DNA of 64,000 nt from Selenomonas sp. F0473 (GTDB lineage: Bacteria > Bacillota > Negativicutes > Selenomonadales > Selenomonadaceae): NCBI RefSeq assembly GCF_000315545.1, contig NZ_JH992902.1, positions 531,280 through 595,279 of the forward strand, in the 5' to 3' direction. A program made the translations under genes and the position numbers. This document shows, one piece after another, positions 44,374 to 52,545 of this stretch (its first letter is position 1; every line of letters starts with the position of its first letter). Below the pieces are notes generated by a model. It worked only from the letters and a program-made list of their open reading frames with translations, was not told where the DNA came from and did not search any database.

Positions 44374-44844
44374 TCACTCCTTGTCTTCTTCTTTGTGCAG
44401 GTTCACAGCAATATCGATAAACAACCTGCCGTCGAGATGGTCGCATTCATGCTGGATACACCGCGCGAGGAGCCCCTCGGCAGTCAGCGAACGCCGGCGG
44501 CTGCGCCGGTCGGTGTACTCCACCGTCACGCGCGCGGCACGCTCCACATCTCCATATATCTTCGGCACGGAGAGGCATCCCTCCGACCCGACCACCGAGC
44601 CCTCCCGCATCGTGATAACGGGATTCACGAGTTCGAGCAGCCCGTGCTCATCCTCCACGTCGATCACGACCATGCGGATGGATTTGCCGATCTGCGGCGC
44701 GGCAAGTCCTACGCCGTTCGCCGCGTACATCGTCTCCGCCATATCGTCCATAAGCTGCCGGTGCCGCTTTGTGAGACGTTCAATCGGCTCTGCCACCTGT
44801 TTTAATACGGGATCCCCCGCTTTTTTGATCTCTAAAACCGCCAT
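44374..44844 (-). CDS. def: Peptide deformylase
   Basis: Removes the formyl group from new proteins. The 156-residue metalloenzyme has GVGLAAPQ, EGCLSVP and HECDHLDG, the three signature motifs (metal ligands Cys and two His, catalytic Glu). It is followed by fmt after five bases. Confidence 0.97.
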   Translation of the reverse strand: MAVLEIKKAGDPVLKQVAEPIERLTKRHRQLMDDMAETMYAANGVGLAAPQIGKSIRMVVIDVEDEHGLLELVNPVITMREGSVVGSEGCLSVPKIYGDVERAARVTVEYTDRRSRRRSLTAEGLLARCIQHECDHLDGRLFIDIAVNLHKEEDKE

Positions 44845-44864
44845 ATATATTCCCTTTGTCTCTT

Positions 44865-45692
44865 CTATTCATCTAAATGCAGGCCGTAGATGTGCACGGC
44901 ATTGTCATAGAATACGGCATCCCAATGTTCCTCGGGAATGAGCTCCTTCGTAAACGCGACGTAGTCGCCGAGATTCGCGAGCGGCCAGTCCGTCCCGAAC
45001 ATCAGCCGGTCATAGGCGCCGAGGTAGGAGAGCCAGCCTTTCAACTGGTCGATATAGAAACGACGCCGTCTGCAAAACTCCGTAAAATCCGGAATCTTTC
45101 CCTCGAGCATTCCCGAGAGATCCGCCGACACGTTATAGTTTTTCTCCATCACCGCGACGGCATCCGCGAAATACGGTTCGCCGAAGTGGCACATGACGAA
45201 GTTCACATCGCGGAACTTCGTCGCCGCTTCGTCAATCACGTTCGGATGCGCGTATTTGAGCAGCGCTTTCTCCGTCGCCGTCAGCCCCGTATGCACCGCG
45301 ACGGGTTTCTGGTACTGCTCCGCCAGCTCGTACACGGACGTTAAATAATCCTCATAAATATAGAAATAATGATAGCCCGGGTAGAGCTTGACCCCGACGC
45401 AGCGGTCGCTTTGCAGGTGCCGCTCCAATGCGGGCAGGAGCTTTTCGATGCGCGCCGGCACCATCTCGGTCACGCCGTCGCCCGCAATGCCGACGCAGTA
45501 ATACAGATAGTCCGGATAATCCGGATGCAGTTCCTCGACGGGGAGATTGCCCATGACGACGCCGCGGACGATCCCCTCTGCGGCAAAATCGCGCCGGAGC
45601 GCCTCCGCCGTGTTTTCATGACCCGCGGCGCGGGCAATCGCATCGAATTGTTCCCACTTGGAAAAATGCAGATGCGCATCGACGATCTTCAT
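44865..45692 (-). CDS. Amidohydrolase-2 family metal-dependent hydrolase
   Basis: A 275-residue TIM-barrel hydrolase beginning with the metal motif DAHLHF, with HTG, CHFGEPYF and FGTDWPLAN supplying later ligands. It belongs to the PF04909 group, which includes decarboxylases and lactonases; the substrate is unknown. The start is ATG 45692, six bases after AAGGG. It lies 20 bases upstream of def and appears to head that operon. Confidence 0.85.
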   Translation of the reverse strand: MKIVDAHLHFSKWEQFDAIARAAGHENTAEALRRDFAAEGIVRGVVMGNLPVEELHPDYPDYLYYCVGIAGDGVTEMVPARIEKLLPALERHLQSDRCVGVKLYPGYHYFYIYEDYLTSVYELAEQYQKPVAVHTGLTATEKALLKYAHPNVIDEAATKFRDVNFVMCHFGEPYFADAVAVMEKNYNVSADLSGMLEGKIPDFTEFCRRRRFYIDQLKGWLSYLGAYDRLMFGTDWPLANLGDYVAFTKELIPEEHWDAVFYDNAVHIYGLHLDE

Positions 45693-45781
45693 AGCGGTCC
45701 CTTTTCTCTCCGGTATTTATACTATCCGTTTAGTTTACCACAGACGTCAATAGAATTTCTGTAACGAAAGAGACATTTCGG
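45693..45781 (-). promoter_or_regulatory. Probable promoter region of the amidohydrolase-def operon
   Basis: This 89-base gap contains TTGACG and a downstream TAGTAT/TATAAA on the minus strand, but the spacing is longer than ideal. A promoter is likely here, but its exact boxes are not certain. Confidence 0.4.
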
Positions 45782-46513
45782 CTAAAGCAAATCCATCATG
45801 CGATGGGTCTGCGGAATCACGCGCACATCCCGCATATGTTCGAGCGCCAGCCGCTGCAGAGCGAGCAGGCGCGACGGCGTCGGCGCCGTACATCCGCCGT
45901 AAGGCGTTACGGGCTGGAGAACAAGCAACACATCGGGGGCAGTCTCCGCGGTCATCCGCGCCGCCGTCTCGATTTCACGCTCCGTCGTTTCCGCCGCAAC
46001 GACGATTTTCACATAGACATCCTTCGCACGCGCGACCTCCAAAAAGCGCGCATGCGCATCCCATACGGGATGCGAGAGCACGCCGGGGAGCTTGATATCC
46101 ATGCTGATATACGACACGCAGCCGATGCACGCTGCAAGCGCCTCATGGAGTGTACCGTTTGTCTCTAAGAAAATCGGCAGCGGCACACGTTCCGCAAGCG
46201 TCCGAATGAACGGCACATGCAGGAGCGGCTCTCCGCCCGTGATGCTCAACGAATGATGCGGCACCCCCGCCGCGACCTGCCCGATGAGCTCTGCGACCTT
46301 CTCCACGGACAGAGGGTTCTCATAGGTGTGCAGCGCATGGGATCCCGCCGGCTCCTCCACCGTGCACTGCGGGTGCCGTCCGATCTCGTTCTCCGTATCG
46401 CAGTAGGTACAGTCGAGATTGCAGCCCTCGAGGCGCACGAATACCTGCCGGCATCCGACATACTTTCCCTCTCCCTGAATAGAGGAAAAGATTTCAATGA
46501 TATTCTCGCGCAT
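45782..46513 (-). CDS. queE: 7-carboxy-7-deazaguanine synthase QueE
   Basis: A radical SAM enzyme that forms 7-carboxy-7-deazaguanine from carboxytetrahydropterin. The 243-residue protein begins IIEIFSSIQGEGKYVG and has the cluster Cys31, Cys35, Cys38 (CNLDCTYC) and SITGGEPLLH. AAGGA lies before ATG 46513. It is directly after queD; both stop/start regions nearly touch. Confidence 0.96.
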   Translation of the reverse strand: MRENIIEIFSSIQGEGKYVGCRQVFVRLEGCNLDCTYCDTENEIGRHPQCTVEEPAGSHALHTYENPLSVEKVAELIGQVAAGVPHHSLSITGGEPLLHVPFIRTLAERVPLPIFLETNGTLHEALAACIGCVSYISMDIKLPGVLSHPVWDAHARFLEVARAKDVYVKIVVAAETTEREIETAARMTAETAPDVLLVLQPVTPYGGCTAPTPSRLLALQRLALEHMRDVRVIPQTHRMMDLL

Positions 46514-46514
46514 A

Positions 46515-46895
46515 TCAGTCCTTCGTATAGGTGACGGAAGACTTCGGCGATTCCCAAACGGTCAGCGCCGCGAGCGCCGCATCCGTCCCCGCGAGTTCCT
46601 CGCGCGCCGCGAGCCGCTCATAGATGATACGCGCAAGGTTCTCCGCCGTCGGGTTCAGCCCTTCGCTGAACGGCGGAATCTCGTTCAGATAGTAATGGTC
46701 GTAGTCGTCCAGCACGGCGGCAAGCGCTTTCTTCGCCGCCTTAAAATCAATCAACATCCCGAGGTCGTCGAGCTGCGACCCGCGAAACGCTGCTTCAACC
46801 ACCCAGTTGTGCCCGTGCAGGCGGTCGCATTTCCCGGGATAATCAACGATTCGATGCGCCGCCTCAAACGCGCCTTCAACGCGCAGTGTGTACAT
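46515..46895 (-). CDS. queD: 6-carboxytetrahydropterin synthase QueD
   Basis: Makes 6-carboxy-5,6,7,8-tetrahydropterin from dihydroneopterin triphosphate, the product of FolE2. The 126-residue protein has zinc ligands His14, His27 and His29 and catalytic Cys23 (GKCDRLHGHN). It is preceded by a GGAG and by a hairpin ending in four T. Confidence 0.96.
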   Translation of the reverse strand: MYTLRVEGAFEAAHRIVDYPGKCDRLHGHNWVVEAAFRGSQLDDLGMLIDFKAAKKALAAVLDDYDHYYLNEIPPFSEGLNPTAENLARIIYERLAAREELAGTDAALAALTVWESPKSSVTYTKD

Positions 46896-46911
46896 AATGT
46901 CTCCTTTACTT

Positions 46912-46939
46912 AAAAGGCTGCCGCAGCGGTGCGGCAGCC
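46912..46939 (-). terminator. Hairpin before queD (terminator or attenuator)
   Basis: Perfect 10-bp stem GGCTGCCGCA/TGCGGCAGCC with a 4-base loop followed by TTTT on the minus strand. It is 17 bases before the queD start. It could end transcription arriving from the glycosyltransferase operon. No preQ1 riboswitch motif was found around it. Confidence 0.65.
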
Positions 46940-47229
46940 ATGTGTTATCTCTCTAAAGTTGCACATTCATAACGCAAATATTTGTCGAAAACTGAGTGAA
47001 TCAGAAGTTTCGATGCATAGCTCGGAATGAGGAGAACGCGAAGGAGTCGTAGTTAAGACCTACGTCGACTGACGCATTCGACGACATGACAAAGCTAGGT
47101 GCGAAAATCCCGATTCATACAAACCTAAGTGAAGCGCAAGTTTGGATGCAGAGCAAGGAATAAGAAAAAACCAAGGGAAGGCGTAGTCAAAAGCCTACGT
47201 CGACCGCAGGTTTTTTCGCAATGACACTG
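46940..47229. other. Gene-free stretch holding two diverged palindromic repeats
   Basis: The 334 bases between queD and the glycosyltransferase contain no convincing gene. They are mostly filled by the two repeat copies described separately, plus the hairpin before queD. Confidence 0.7.
46996..47118. repeat. Palindromic intergenic repeat, copy A
   Basis: About 123 bp beginning GTGAATC and ending GATTCAT. It shares with copy B the blocks AAGTTT-GATGCA-AGC, GGAAT and CGTAGT followed by CCTACGTCGAC, which form an inner hairpin. It is diverged from copy B but in the same orientation. Confidence 0.7.
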
Positions 47230-47253
47230 CTATGCGCCAAAATCGCGCTTCAC
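47129..47253. repeat. Palindromic intergenic repeat, copy B
   Basis: A 125-bp element with perfect 9-bp terminal inverted repeats, GTGAAGCGC (47129-47137) and GCGCTTCAC (47245-47253), and nested pairs AAAAAACC/GGTTTTTT and CGTAG/CTACG. The whole can fold into one long imperfect hairpin. Its right end lies inside the glycosyltransferase gene and supplies the last codons and stop. It resembles a MITE-like mobile repeat. Confidence 0.75.
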
Positions 47254-48510
47254 GACCTCATCCATGCTCATCGCTCGGGTGTGTTTGGTATGACTCCACT
47301 CATGCTCGTTCCGGTGGATGAACCCGAGGAAGATGATCGGGATCCACGAGTAGATGAATACGGGATAGAGCAGTAGATAGAACCACGCCTTGAGCTTGGC
47401 GCGCACCTTGATCAGAATGATCATCGGCAGGACGTACTGGCCGATCATGATGGCGGTCATGAGCTGCGAGGGCAGGAATTTATAAATGCTCGTATAAAAA
47501 GGCGGGAAGGCAAGCTGCACATAGCTGATGATGATAAAGAGCGTCGAGATCATCAGGAAATGCGGCTGCAATAGATAGAGACACCCGTCCCAGATGCGGA
47601 TGTCCTTTCGCCGCCAACCCTCGCGCAGCATAGTCGGGATGAAGCGATGCGCGACGTCGAACTGCCCCTGCGCCCAGCGGCGGCGCTGGTTCCACGCCTG
47701 CCGGAAGGTCAGCGGCTTCTCGTCGTAGACGACGGCATCATGCGCCCACGTCGTCTTGATGCCCTCGGCGAGGAGCTTCATCGTGAACTCCATATCCTCC
47801 GTGAGACAGGTCGCGCGCCAGCCGTGCCGTTTCAGCACGTCGGTCGTAATGCACATGCCCGTCCCGCCAAGGCAGGCGGAGAGCCCGATGTTCGTCTTGG
47901 CGAGGTGCGAGATGTGGTCGATGACCCAAAACGCGATGGCGAATGTCCCCGCAACCCATGTGTCGTAGGGATTCTTCGCATCGAGGTAGCCCTGAATCAC
48001 CTTGTCGCCCTTGAGGAGGCGGTTGTTCATCTCCTTGAGGAAGTTCGGATGCACGAGATTGTCCGCGTCAAAGATGGCGACGGCATCGTATTCCTTGTCC
48101 ATCTGAAAGAGGCGCTCAAACATCCACTCGAGGGCGAATCCCTTGCTCTTCTTCGTCGGATGGGTGCGCTCACAGACGATCGCGCCGGCGTCCGCCGAGA
48201 TCCGCGCGGTCGCATCGCTGCAGTTGTCCGCGATAACATAGATATCGTAGAGCTCATCGGGATAGTCGAGCCGCTTGAGATTCTCGATGAGCTGTCCGAT
48301 AACCGCTTCCTCGTTATGCGCGGCGACGACGACGGCGAAGTTCTTCTCCGGCGTAAGGATTTTCTTCTCCTTGCGCCGCCACAGGCAGCAGAATCCGATG
48401 AAAAAGAAATACAATGTGAAAAGCAGAATAAAAATCTGCACCGGTATCATGACGATGTCAAAGGGATGTGCCGGCAGGAGCGGCGAAAGAGAATGAATCA
48501 TCTCAGTCAT
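47230..48510 (-). CDS. GT2-family membrane glycosyltransferase
   Basis: A 426-residue processive-type glycosyltransferase: one N-terminal membrane helix, a GT-A domain (VVVAAHNEEAVIGQLIENL, FDADN, the TEDMEF motif and QRRRW) and several C-terminal helices. It resembles PgaC/hyaluronan-type or BcsA-like enzymes that extend beta-linked polysaccharides, but the product is unknown. It follows psd-pssA by six bases. The last residues (VKRDFGA) and stop codon come from a palindromic repeat, so the original C-terminus may have been different. Confidence 0.88.
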   Translation of the reverse strand: MTEMIHSLSPLLPAHPFDIVMIPVQIFILLFTLYFFFIGFCCLWRRKEKKILTPEKNFAVVVAAHNEEAVIGQLIENLKRLDYPDELYDIYVIADNCSDATARISADAGAIVCERTHPTKKSKGFALEWMFERLFQMDKEYDAVAIFDADNLVHPNFLKEMNNRLLKGDKVIQGYLDAKNPYDTWVAGTFAIAFWVIDHISHLAKTNIGLSACLGGTGMCITTDVLKRHGWRATCLTEDMEFTMKLLAEGIKTTWAHDAVVYDEKPLTFRQAWNQRRRWAQGQFDVAHRFIPTMLREGWRRKDIRIWDGCLYLLQPHFLMISTLFIIISYVQLAFPPFYTSIYKFLPSQLMTAIMIGQYVLPMIILIKVRAKLKAWFYLLLYPVFIYSWIPIIFLGFIHRNEHEWSHTKHTRAMSMDEVVKRDFGA

Positions 48511-48516
48511 GCAGCT

Positions 48517-49230
48517 TCAGCCTTCCTTTTTCGGCATCACGGCGGCAATCGCATGATTGACAATGCCGAATATCGCATAGGTCGCAAAGAGCGCAGCAAA
48601 CGCCGCGGGAAGCGCCGCCGCATGCCCGAGATAGATCATCCCCGCAAAGACGACGAGCGCCGCGGTTTTTGCCCCGAGATAGATTTTTTCTCCGCCGCCC
48701 TTAAAGTCCGGATAGTGAATACAGCTGACCATCAGATAGCCGACGACGGCCACGACGATCGGCACGGCGATCCCGAACGTGTGCGGATCGACACCGAGAG
48801 AGAGCAGGAGCCACACCGTCATAGCAATGAGGTTCCCCCCCGCCGGAATGGCGAGCCCCATGAAGTAGCCGTGCACGACGGCGGCGTTCACATTGAACCG
48901 CGCGAGGCGCCACATCCCGCAGACGGCGAAGAAAATCGCGGCCGCGGCACCGGCATAACCGTAACTGTGCAGGGCAAACGTCCAGGCAAGCAGCGCGGGC
49001 GCAATGCCGAAGGACCCGAGATCGCAGAGCGAGTCCATCTCCTTGCCGAACTCGCTCGACACGCCGAAAAAGCGCGCCGTTCTTCCGTCAAGGCCGTCCG
49101 CAACGAGCGCTAACAAGATGAATATGGCGCCCCGGTCAAGACGGCCCTCCGCCGTCGACAGGATCGAACACATACCGAAGACCAAATTCATCGCCGTACA
49201 GAGATTCGGCAGGAACCTTCTGTAATTCAT
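48517..49230 (-). CDS. pssA: CDP-diacylglycerol-serine O-phosphatidyltransferase
   Basis: Makes phosphatidylserine from CDP-diacylglycerol and serine at the membrane. The 237-residue protein has several helices and the CDP-alcohol phosphotransferase motif, DGLDGRTAR followed by G and two Asp, at about residues 45-70. The start overlaps the psd stop (ATGA), so PS synthesis and decarboxylation are coupled. Confidence 0.95.
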   Translation of the reverse strand: MNYRRFLPNLCTAMNLVFGMCSILSTAEGRLDRGAIFILLALVADGLDGRTARFFGVSSEFGKEMDSLCDLGSFGIAPALLAWTFALHSYGYAGAAAAIFFAVCGMWRLARFNVNAAVVHGYFMGLAIPAGGNLIAMTVWLLLSLGVDPHTFGIAVPIVVAVVGYLMVSCIHYPDFKGGGEKIYLGAKTAALVVFAGMIYLGHAAALPAAFAALFATYAIFGIVNHAIAAVMPKKEG

Positions 49231-49859
49231 TCGCCCTCAAGCCTCCCCAGGACGGTGATCCCGCCCCGTACCTTCTCGCCCTTTTGCACGAGCACCTTTG
49301 CCCGCACTGGCATCACGATCTCAAGACACGAGCCGAACCGGATCATGCCGTAAACGTCGCCTTGCTTCATCCGATCGTCGAGCGTCACCCACGAAACGAT
49401 CCTCCGCGCGAGAATGCCGGCGATCTGCTTCACCGTGATGCGCAGATCTCCGCGGTCGATACCGATCAGATGGTGCTCGTTCTCAAAGCCGACCTCGTCT
49501 TTATACGCGGGTCGGAACCGCCCGCAGTAATACCGTTGGAGCTTAATCTCGCCGTCGATCGGACTGCGGTTCACATGCACGTTGAACACGGACATGAAGA
49601 TGACGACCTTATTGCACGGTTCCCCGACAAAATCATCGGACGGCACGGGAGAAATCTCCGTCACTGTGCCGTCTGCCGGCGAGAGGATGTGGTTCGCATT
49701 CGGTTCGATACGCCGCGCGGGGCTTCGGAAAAAATATGCAAAATAACAGGCGAGGATGACGAACGGGACGGCCGCGTAGGGATGTGCAAATCCGCCGAGG
49801 ATCGCCGCGAGTATGAGCGCCGCGCCGATGAACTTATAGCCCTCGCTGACAATGACCAT
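49227..49859 (-). CDS. psd: Phosphatidylserine decarboxylase, short form
   Basis: Makes phosphatidylethanolamine from phosphatidylserine. The 210-residue proenzyme has two N-terminal helices and the self-cleavage motif RFGS near the C-terminus (Ser about 177 becomes the pyruvoyl group), as well as SPADGTVTEI and NVHVNRSP. The short form is common in Firmicutes and archaea. The start is ATG 49859, nine bases after AAGGAGG. Confidence 0.95.
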   Translation of the reverse strand: MVIVSEGYKFIGAALILAAILGGFAHPYAAVPFVILACYFAYFFRSPARRIEPNANHILSPADGTVTEISPVPSDDFVGEPCNKVVIFMSVFNVHVNRSPIDGEIKLQRYYCGRFRPAYKDEVGFENEHHLIGIDRGDLRITVKQIAGILARRIVSWVTLDDRMKQGDVYGMIRFGSCLEIVMPVRAKVLVQKGEKVRGGITVLGRLEGE

Positions 49860-49887
49860 GCGTCTCCGCCTCCTTTTGTTCTCCCAT

Positions 49888-49916
49888 ATTATAATGGAAA
49901 GCCTATTCTTTGTCCA
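49888..49916 (-). promoter_or_regulatory. Promoter of psd-pssA-glycosyltransferase
   Basis: -35 TGGACA (49911-49916), 17-base spacer and perfect -10 TATAAT (49888-49893), about 28 bases before the psd start. Confidence 0.8.
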
Positions 49917-49928
49917 CAACTGCCGCCC

Positions 49929-50654
49929 TTATTTTCGCGCGGCGTGTACCTTCAAGACGAATTTCGGCAGGGCAAGCAGGCGCCTCGCCCGCTTCGGCTG
50001 GAGCATGCCGCGGAACAGCCATTCAAGCTTCGCCCTCTGCATCCAGCGCGGCGCGCGCTTCATCACGCCCGCCATCACGTCGAGCGTACCGCCGACGCCG
50101 ATGGCAACGGGGACGCCGAGCGCCGCGAGATGCCTGTGAATCCACTTCTCCTGTTTCGGGACGCCGAGCGCTACGAGTAGGAGATCGGGCCTCGCCGCGC
50201 GAATGTTGGCAACGATAGCGTCATTTTGATCCGCCGAAAAGAAGCCGTCCCGCACGCCGACGATCTCGATGCCGGGATAAAGCTGCTCCGCCTTTGCCCT
50301 TGCCTTCTCCGCAACACCCGGCGCGGAACCGAAGAAGTAGATGCGGCGGTGTGCCGCGGGCGCGCGGCGCAATAGTTCCTGCACGAGGTCATAGCCCGCG
50401 ACGCGCTCCGGCATTCGGTGCCCGAGATGCCGCGCCGCCCAGACCGTGCCCGCGCCGTCGGGTACGACGAGCGCGGCCGCAGCGAGCACATCGCGCAACG
50501 CGTCGTCCTTCGTCGCGCGCATGATCATCTCCGCGTTCGCCGTCGCAACCGTCACGCCTGCGCGCGCATCCATATAGGACTCGACGGCGGCGACCGCCTC
50601 CGGCATGGTCACTGCATCGACCTCTACGCCTAAAATATTCACACGCTCCGCCAA
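49929..50654 (-). CDS. WecG/TagA/CpsF-family (GT26) glycosyltransferase
   Basis: A 241-residue cytoplasmic-face transferase that adds a sugar to an undecaprenyl-linked acceptor, as in teichoic acid (TagA) or enterobacterial common antigen (WecG) synthesis. Signatures are TANAEMIMRA, VPDGAGTVWAARHLG, IYFFGSAPGVAEKA and ALGVPKQEKWI. The start is probably TTG 50654, eight bases after GGAGGA. The polymer cannot be named. A terminator lies 39 bases upstream, so aspS readthrough may drive it. Confidence 0.9.
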   Translation of the reverse strand: MAERVNILGVEVDAVTMPEAVAAVESYMDARAGVTVATANAEMIMRATKDDALRDVLAAAALVVPDGAGTVWAARHLGHRMPERVAGYDLVQELLRRAPAAHRRIYFFGSAPGVAEKARAKAEQLYPGIEIVGVRDGFFSADQNDAIVANIRAARPDLLLVALGVPKQEKWIHRHLAALGVPVAIGVGGTLDVMAGVMKRAPRWMQRAKLEWLFRGMLQPKRARRLLALPKFVLKVHAARK

Positions 50655-50693
50655 GGGGCATTTCCTCCTCCCGTATCACGAAACGATGTCGTG

Positions 50694-50721
50694 AAAAGAG
50701 AGCGCCCGCATAGGCGCTCTC
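50694..50721 (-). terminator. Terminator of the fur-hemZ-hisS-aspS unit
   Basis: Perfect 9-bp stem GAGAGCGCC/GGCGCTCTC followed by TTTTC on the minus strand, 14 bases after the aspS stop. Confidence 0.85.
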
Positions 50722-50735
50722 CCCTGCTGCAATGC

Positions 50736-52544
50736 TTACTGTGCGGCGCCGTCCCGGTTCTTCTTCGGCACGGCGGTGCGGATATAGAGCTCGCGGAGCT
50801 GTTTTTCCTCTACCGGCGAGGGCGCCTCGCACATGACGTCCGACGCGCTCTGCGTCTTGGGGAACGGAATGACATCGCGGATGGAGCGGCGCTTTGCCAT
50901 GAGCATCACGAGACGGTCGAGGCCGAATGCGAGGCCGCCGTGCGGCGGCGTGCCGTACTCGAACGCGTTCATCATGAACCCGAACTTCGCGCGCGCCTCC
51001 TCCGGACTGAGCCCGAGCGTCTCAAAGACCTGCTCCTGCAGGTCGCTGCGGTAGATACGGAGGCTGCCGCCGCCGATCTCGACGCCGTTCAGCACCATGT
51101 CGTACGCGTTCGCCTTGACGCGTCCCGGATCTGTCTCGAGCAGCGGAATATCCTCGTCGCGCGGCGCCGTAAAGGGGTGATGCATTGCCTTGTAGCGTTT
51201 CTCCTCGGCGCTGTATTCGAACATCGGGAAGTCCACGACCCACAGGAAGGAGAGCGCATCGGGGTCGATGAGGCCGCGGCGGCGTCCCATCTCGAGGCGG
51301 AGCTCGCCGAGCGCCTGCGCGACGACGGCAGGCTGATCCGCCACGACGAGCAGCAGGTCTCCCGTCTTTGCGCCGACGGCGTTCTTGATCGTCTCGAAGG
51401 TCTCGTCCGGATAGAATTTCTTAAACGGAGACTTCACCCCCTCTTCCGTGTACTGAATCCACGCGAGTCCCTTTGCCCCGTAGTTCTGCACATAGGCGAC
51501 GAGGCCGTCGAGCTCGCGGCGCGGGATGTTCGCATAGCCTTCGACGTTGATGACCTTGACGCGGCCGCCGGCCTCCATGACAGCGTTGAACACCTTGAAC
51601 TCCGAGCCGCCGACGTAGTCCGTGATGTCCTGCAGCTCCATGCCGAACCGCAGGTCGGGCTTATCCGAGCCGAACCGCTCCATCGCCTCGTCCCACGACA
51701 TGCGGGGCAGCGGGGTCTCGATATGCGCGCCGAGGCTCTTTTCGAAGACTTCTTTGACAAGCTCTTCCATAAGCGCGAGAATCGATTCTTGGTCCATGAA
51801 GGACATCTCGATATCGAGCTGCGTAAACTCGGGCTGACGGTCCGCGCGCAGGTCCTCGTCGCGGAAACAACGCACAATCTGGAAGTATTTCTCAAAGCCC
51901 GAGACCATGAGGAGCTGCTTGAATATCTGCGGGGACTGCGGCAGCGCGTAAAATTCGCCCGCGTTGAGGCGGCTCGGCACGAGGAAGTCCCGGGCGCCCT
52001 CGGGCGTGCTCTTGCAGAGCATCGGCGTCTCGATCTCGAGGAATCCCTTGCGGTCGAAGAAGTCGCGCATGATCTTCGTCACGCGGTGACGCAGCATGAT
52101 GTTCGCCTGCATCTCGGGCCGGCGCAGGTCGAGATAGCGATAACGCAGGCGGATCATCTCGTCGACGTCGATTCCGTCCTGAATATAGAACGGCGGCGTC
52201 TTCGCCTTGTTCAGAATGCGCAGCTCGCTGACGACGATCTCCACCTCGCCCGTCTCCATGTTCGGGTTCACGGTGTCCGCGCTGCGCGCGCGCACGCTGC
52301 CGCGCACGGCGATAACGAATTCCGAGCGCAGCGATTCCGCCTCATGGAAGGTCCCCCCCGCCATGACCGCCTCGTCAAAGACGATCTGCACGAGGCCCGA
52401 GCGGTCGCGCATATCGACGAAGATCAGTCCGCCGTGATCGCGGCGGCGCGACACCCAGCCGCACAGCGTCACCGCGGCGCCGACATGTTCCTTGCGCAGC
52501 GCGCCGCAGTCATGTGTCCTCTTAAATCCCTGCATTGTCTCCAT
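50736..52544 (-). CDS. aspS: Aspartyl-tRNA synthetase
   Basis: Charges tRNA-Asp. The 602-residue bacterial-type enzyme has an N-terminal OB anticodon domain, class II motifs (RYRYLDLRRPEMQ, FRDEDLRADRQPEFTQ, FGLDRLVML) and the bacterial GAD insertion. It starts two bases after the hisS stop, in the conserved hisS-aspS order. Whether it is discriminating or also charges tRNA-Asn cannot be told here. Confidence 0.97.
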   Translation of the reverse strand: METMQGFKRTHDCGALRKEHVGAAVTLCGWVSRRRDHGGLIFVDMRDRSGLVQIVFDEAVMAGGTFHEAESLRSEFVIAVRGSVRARSADTVNPNMETGEVEIVVSELRILNKAKTPPFYIQDGIDVDEMIRLRYRYLDLRRPEMQANIMLRHRVTKIMRDFFDRKGFLEIETPMLCKSTPEGARDFLVPSRLNAGEFYALPQSPQIFKQLLMVSGFEKYFQIVRCFRDEDLRADRQPEFTQLDIEMSFMDQESILALMEELVKEVFEKSLGAHIETPLPRMSWDEAMERFGSDKPDLRFGMELQDITDYVGGSEFKVFNAVMEAGGRVKVINVEGYANIPRRELDGLVAYVQNYGAKGLAWIQYTEEGVKSPFKKFYPDETFETIKNAVGAKTGDLLLVVADQPAVVAQALGELRLEMGRRRGLIDPDALSFLWVVDFPMFEYSAEEKRYKAMHHPFTAPRDEDIPLLETDPGRVKANAYDMVLNGVEIGGGSLRIYRSDLQEQVFETLGLSPEEARAKFGFMMNAFEYGTPPHGGLAFGLDRLVMLMAKRRSIRDVIPFPKTQSASDVMCEAPSPVEEKQLRELYIRTAVPKKNRDGAAQ

Positions 52545-52545
52545 A

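Noticed and set aside
46896-46990. preQ1 riboswitch before queD-queE
   Set aside because: No preQ1-I or preQ1-II core motif could be seen; only a simple hairpin with four T precedes queD.
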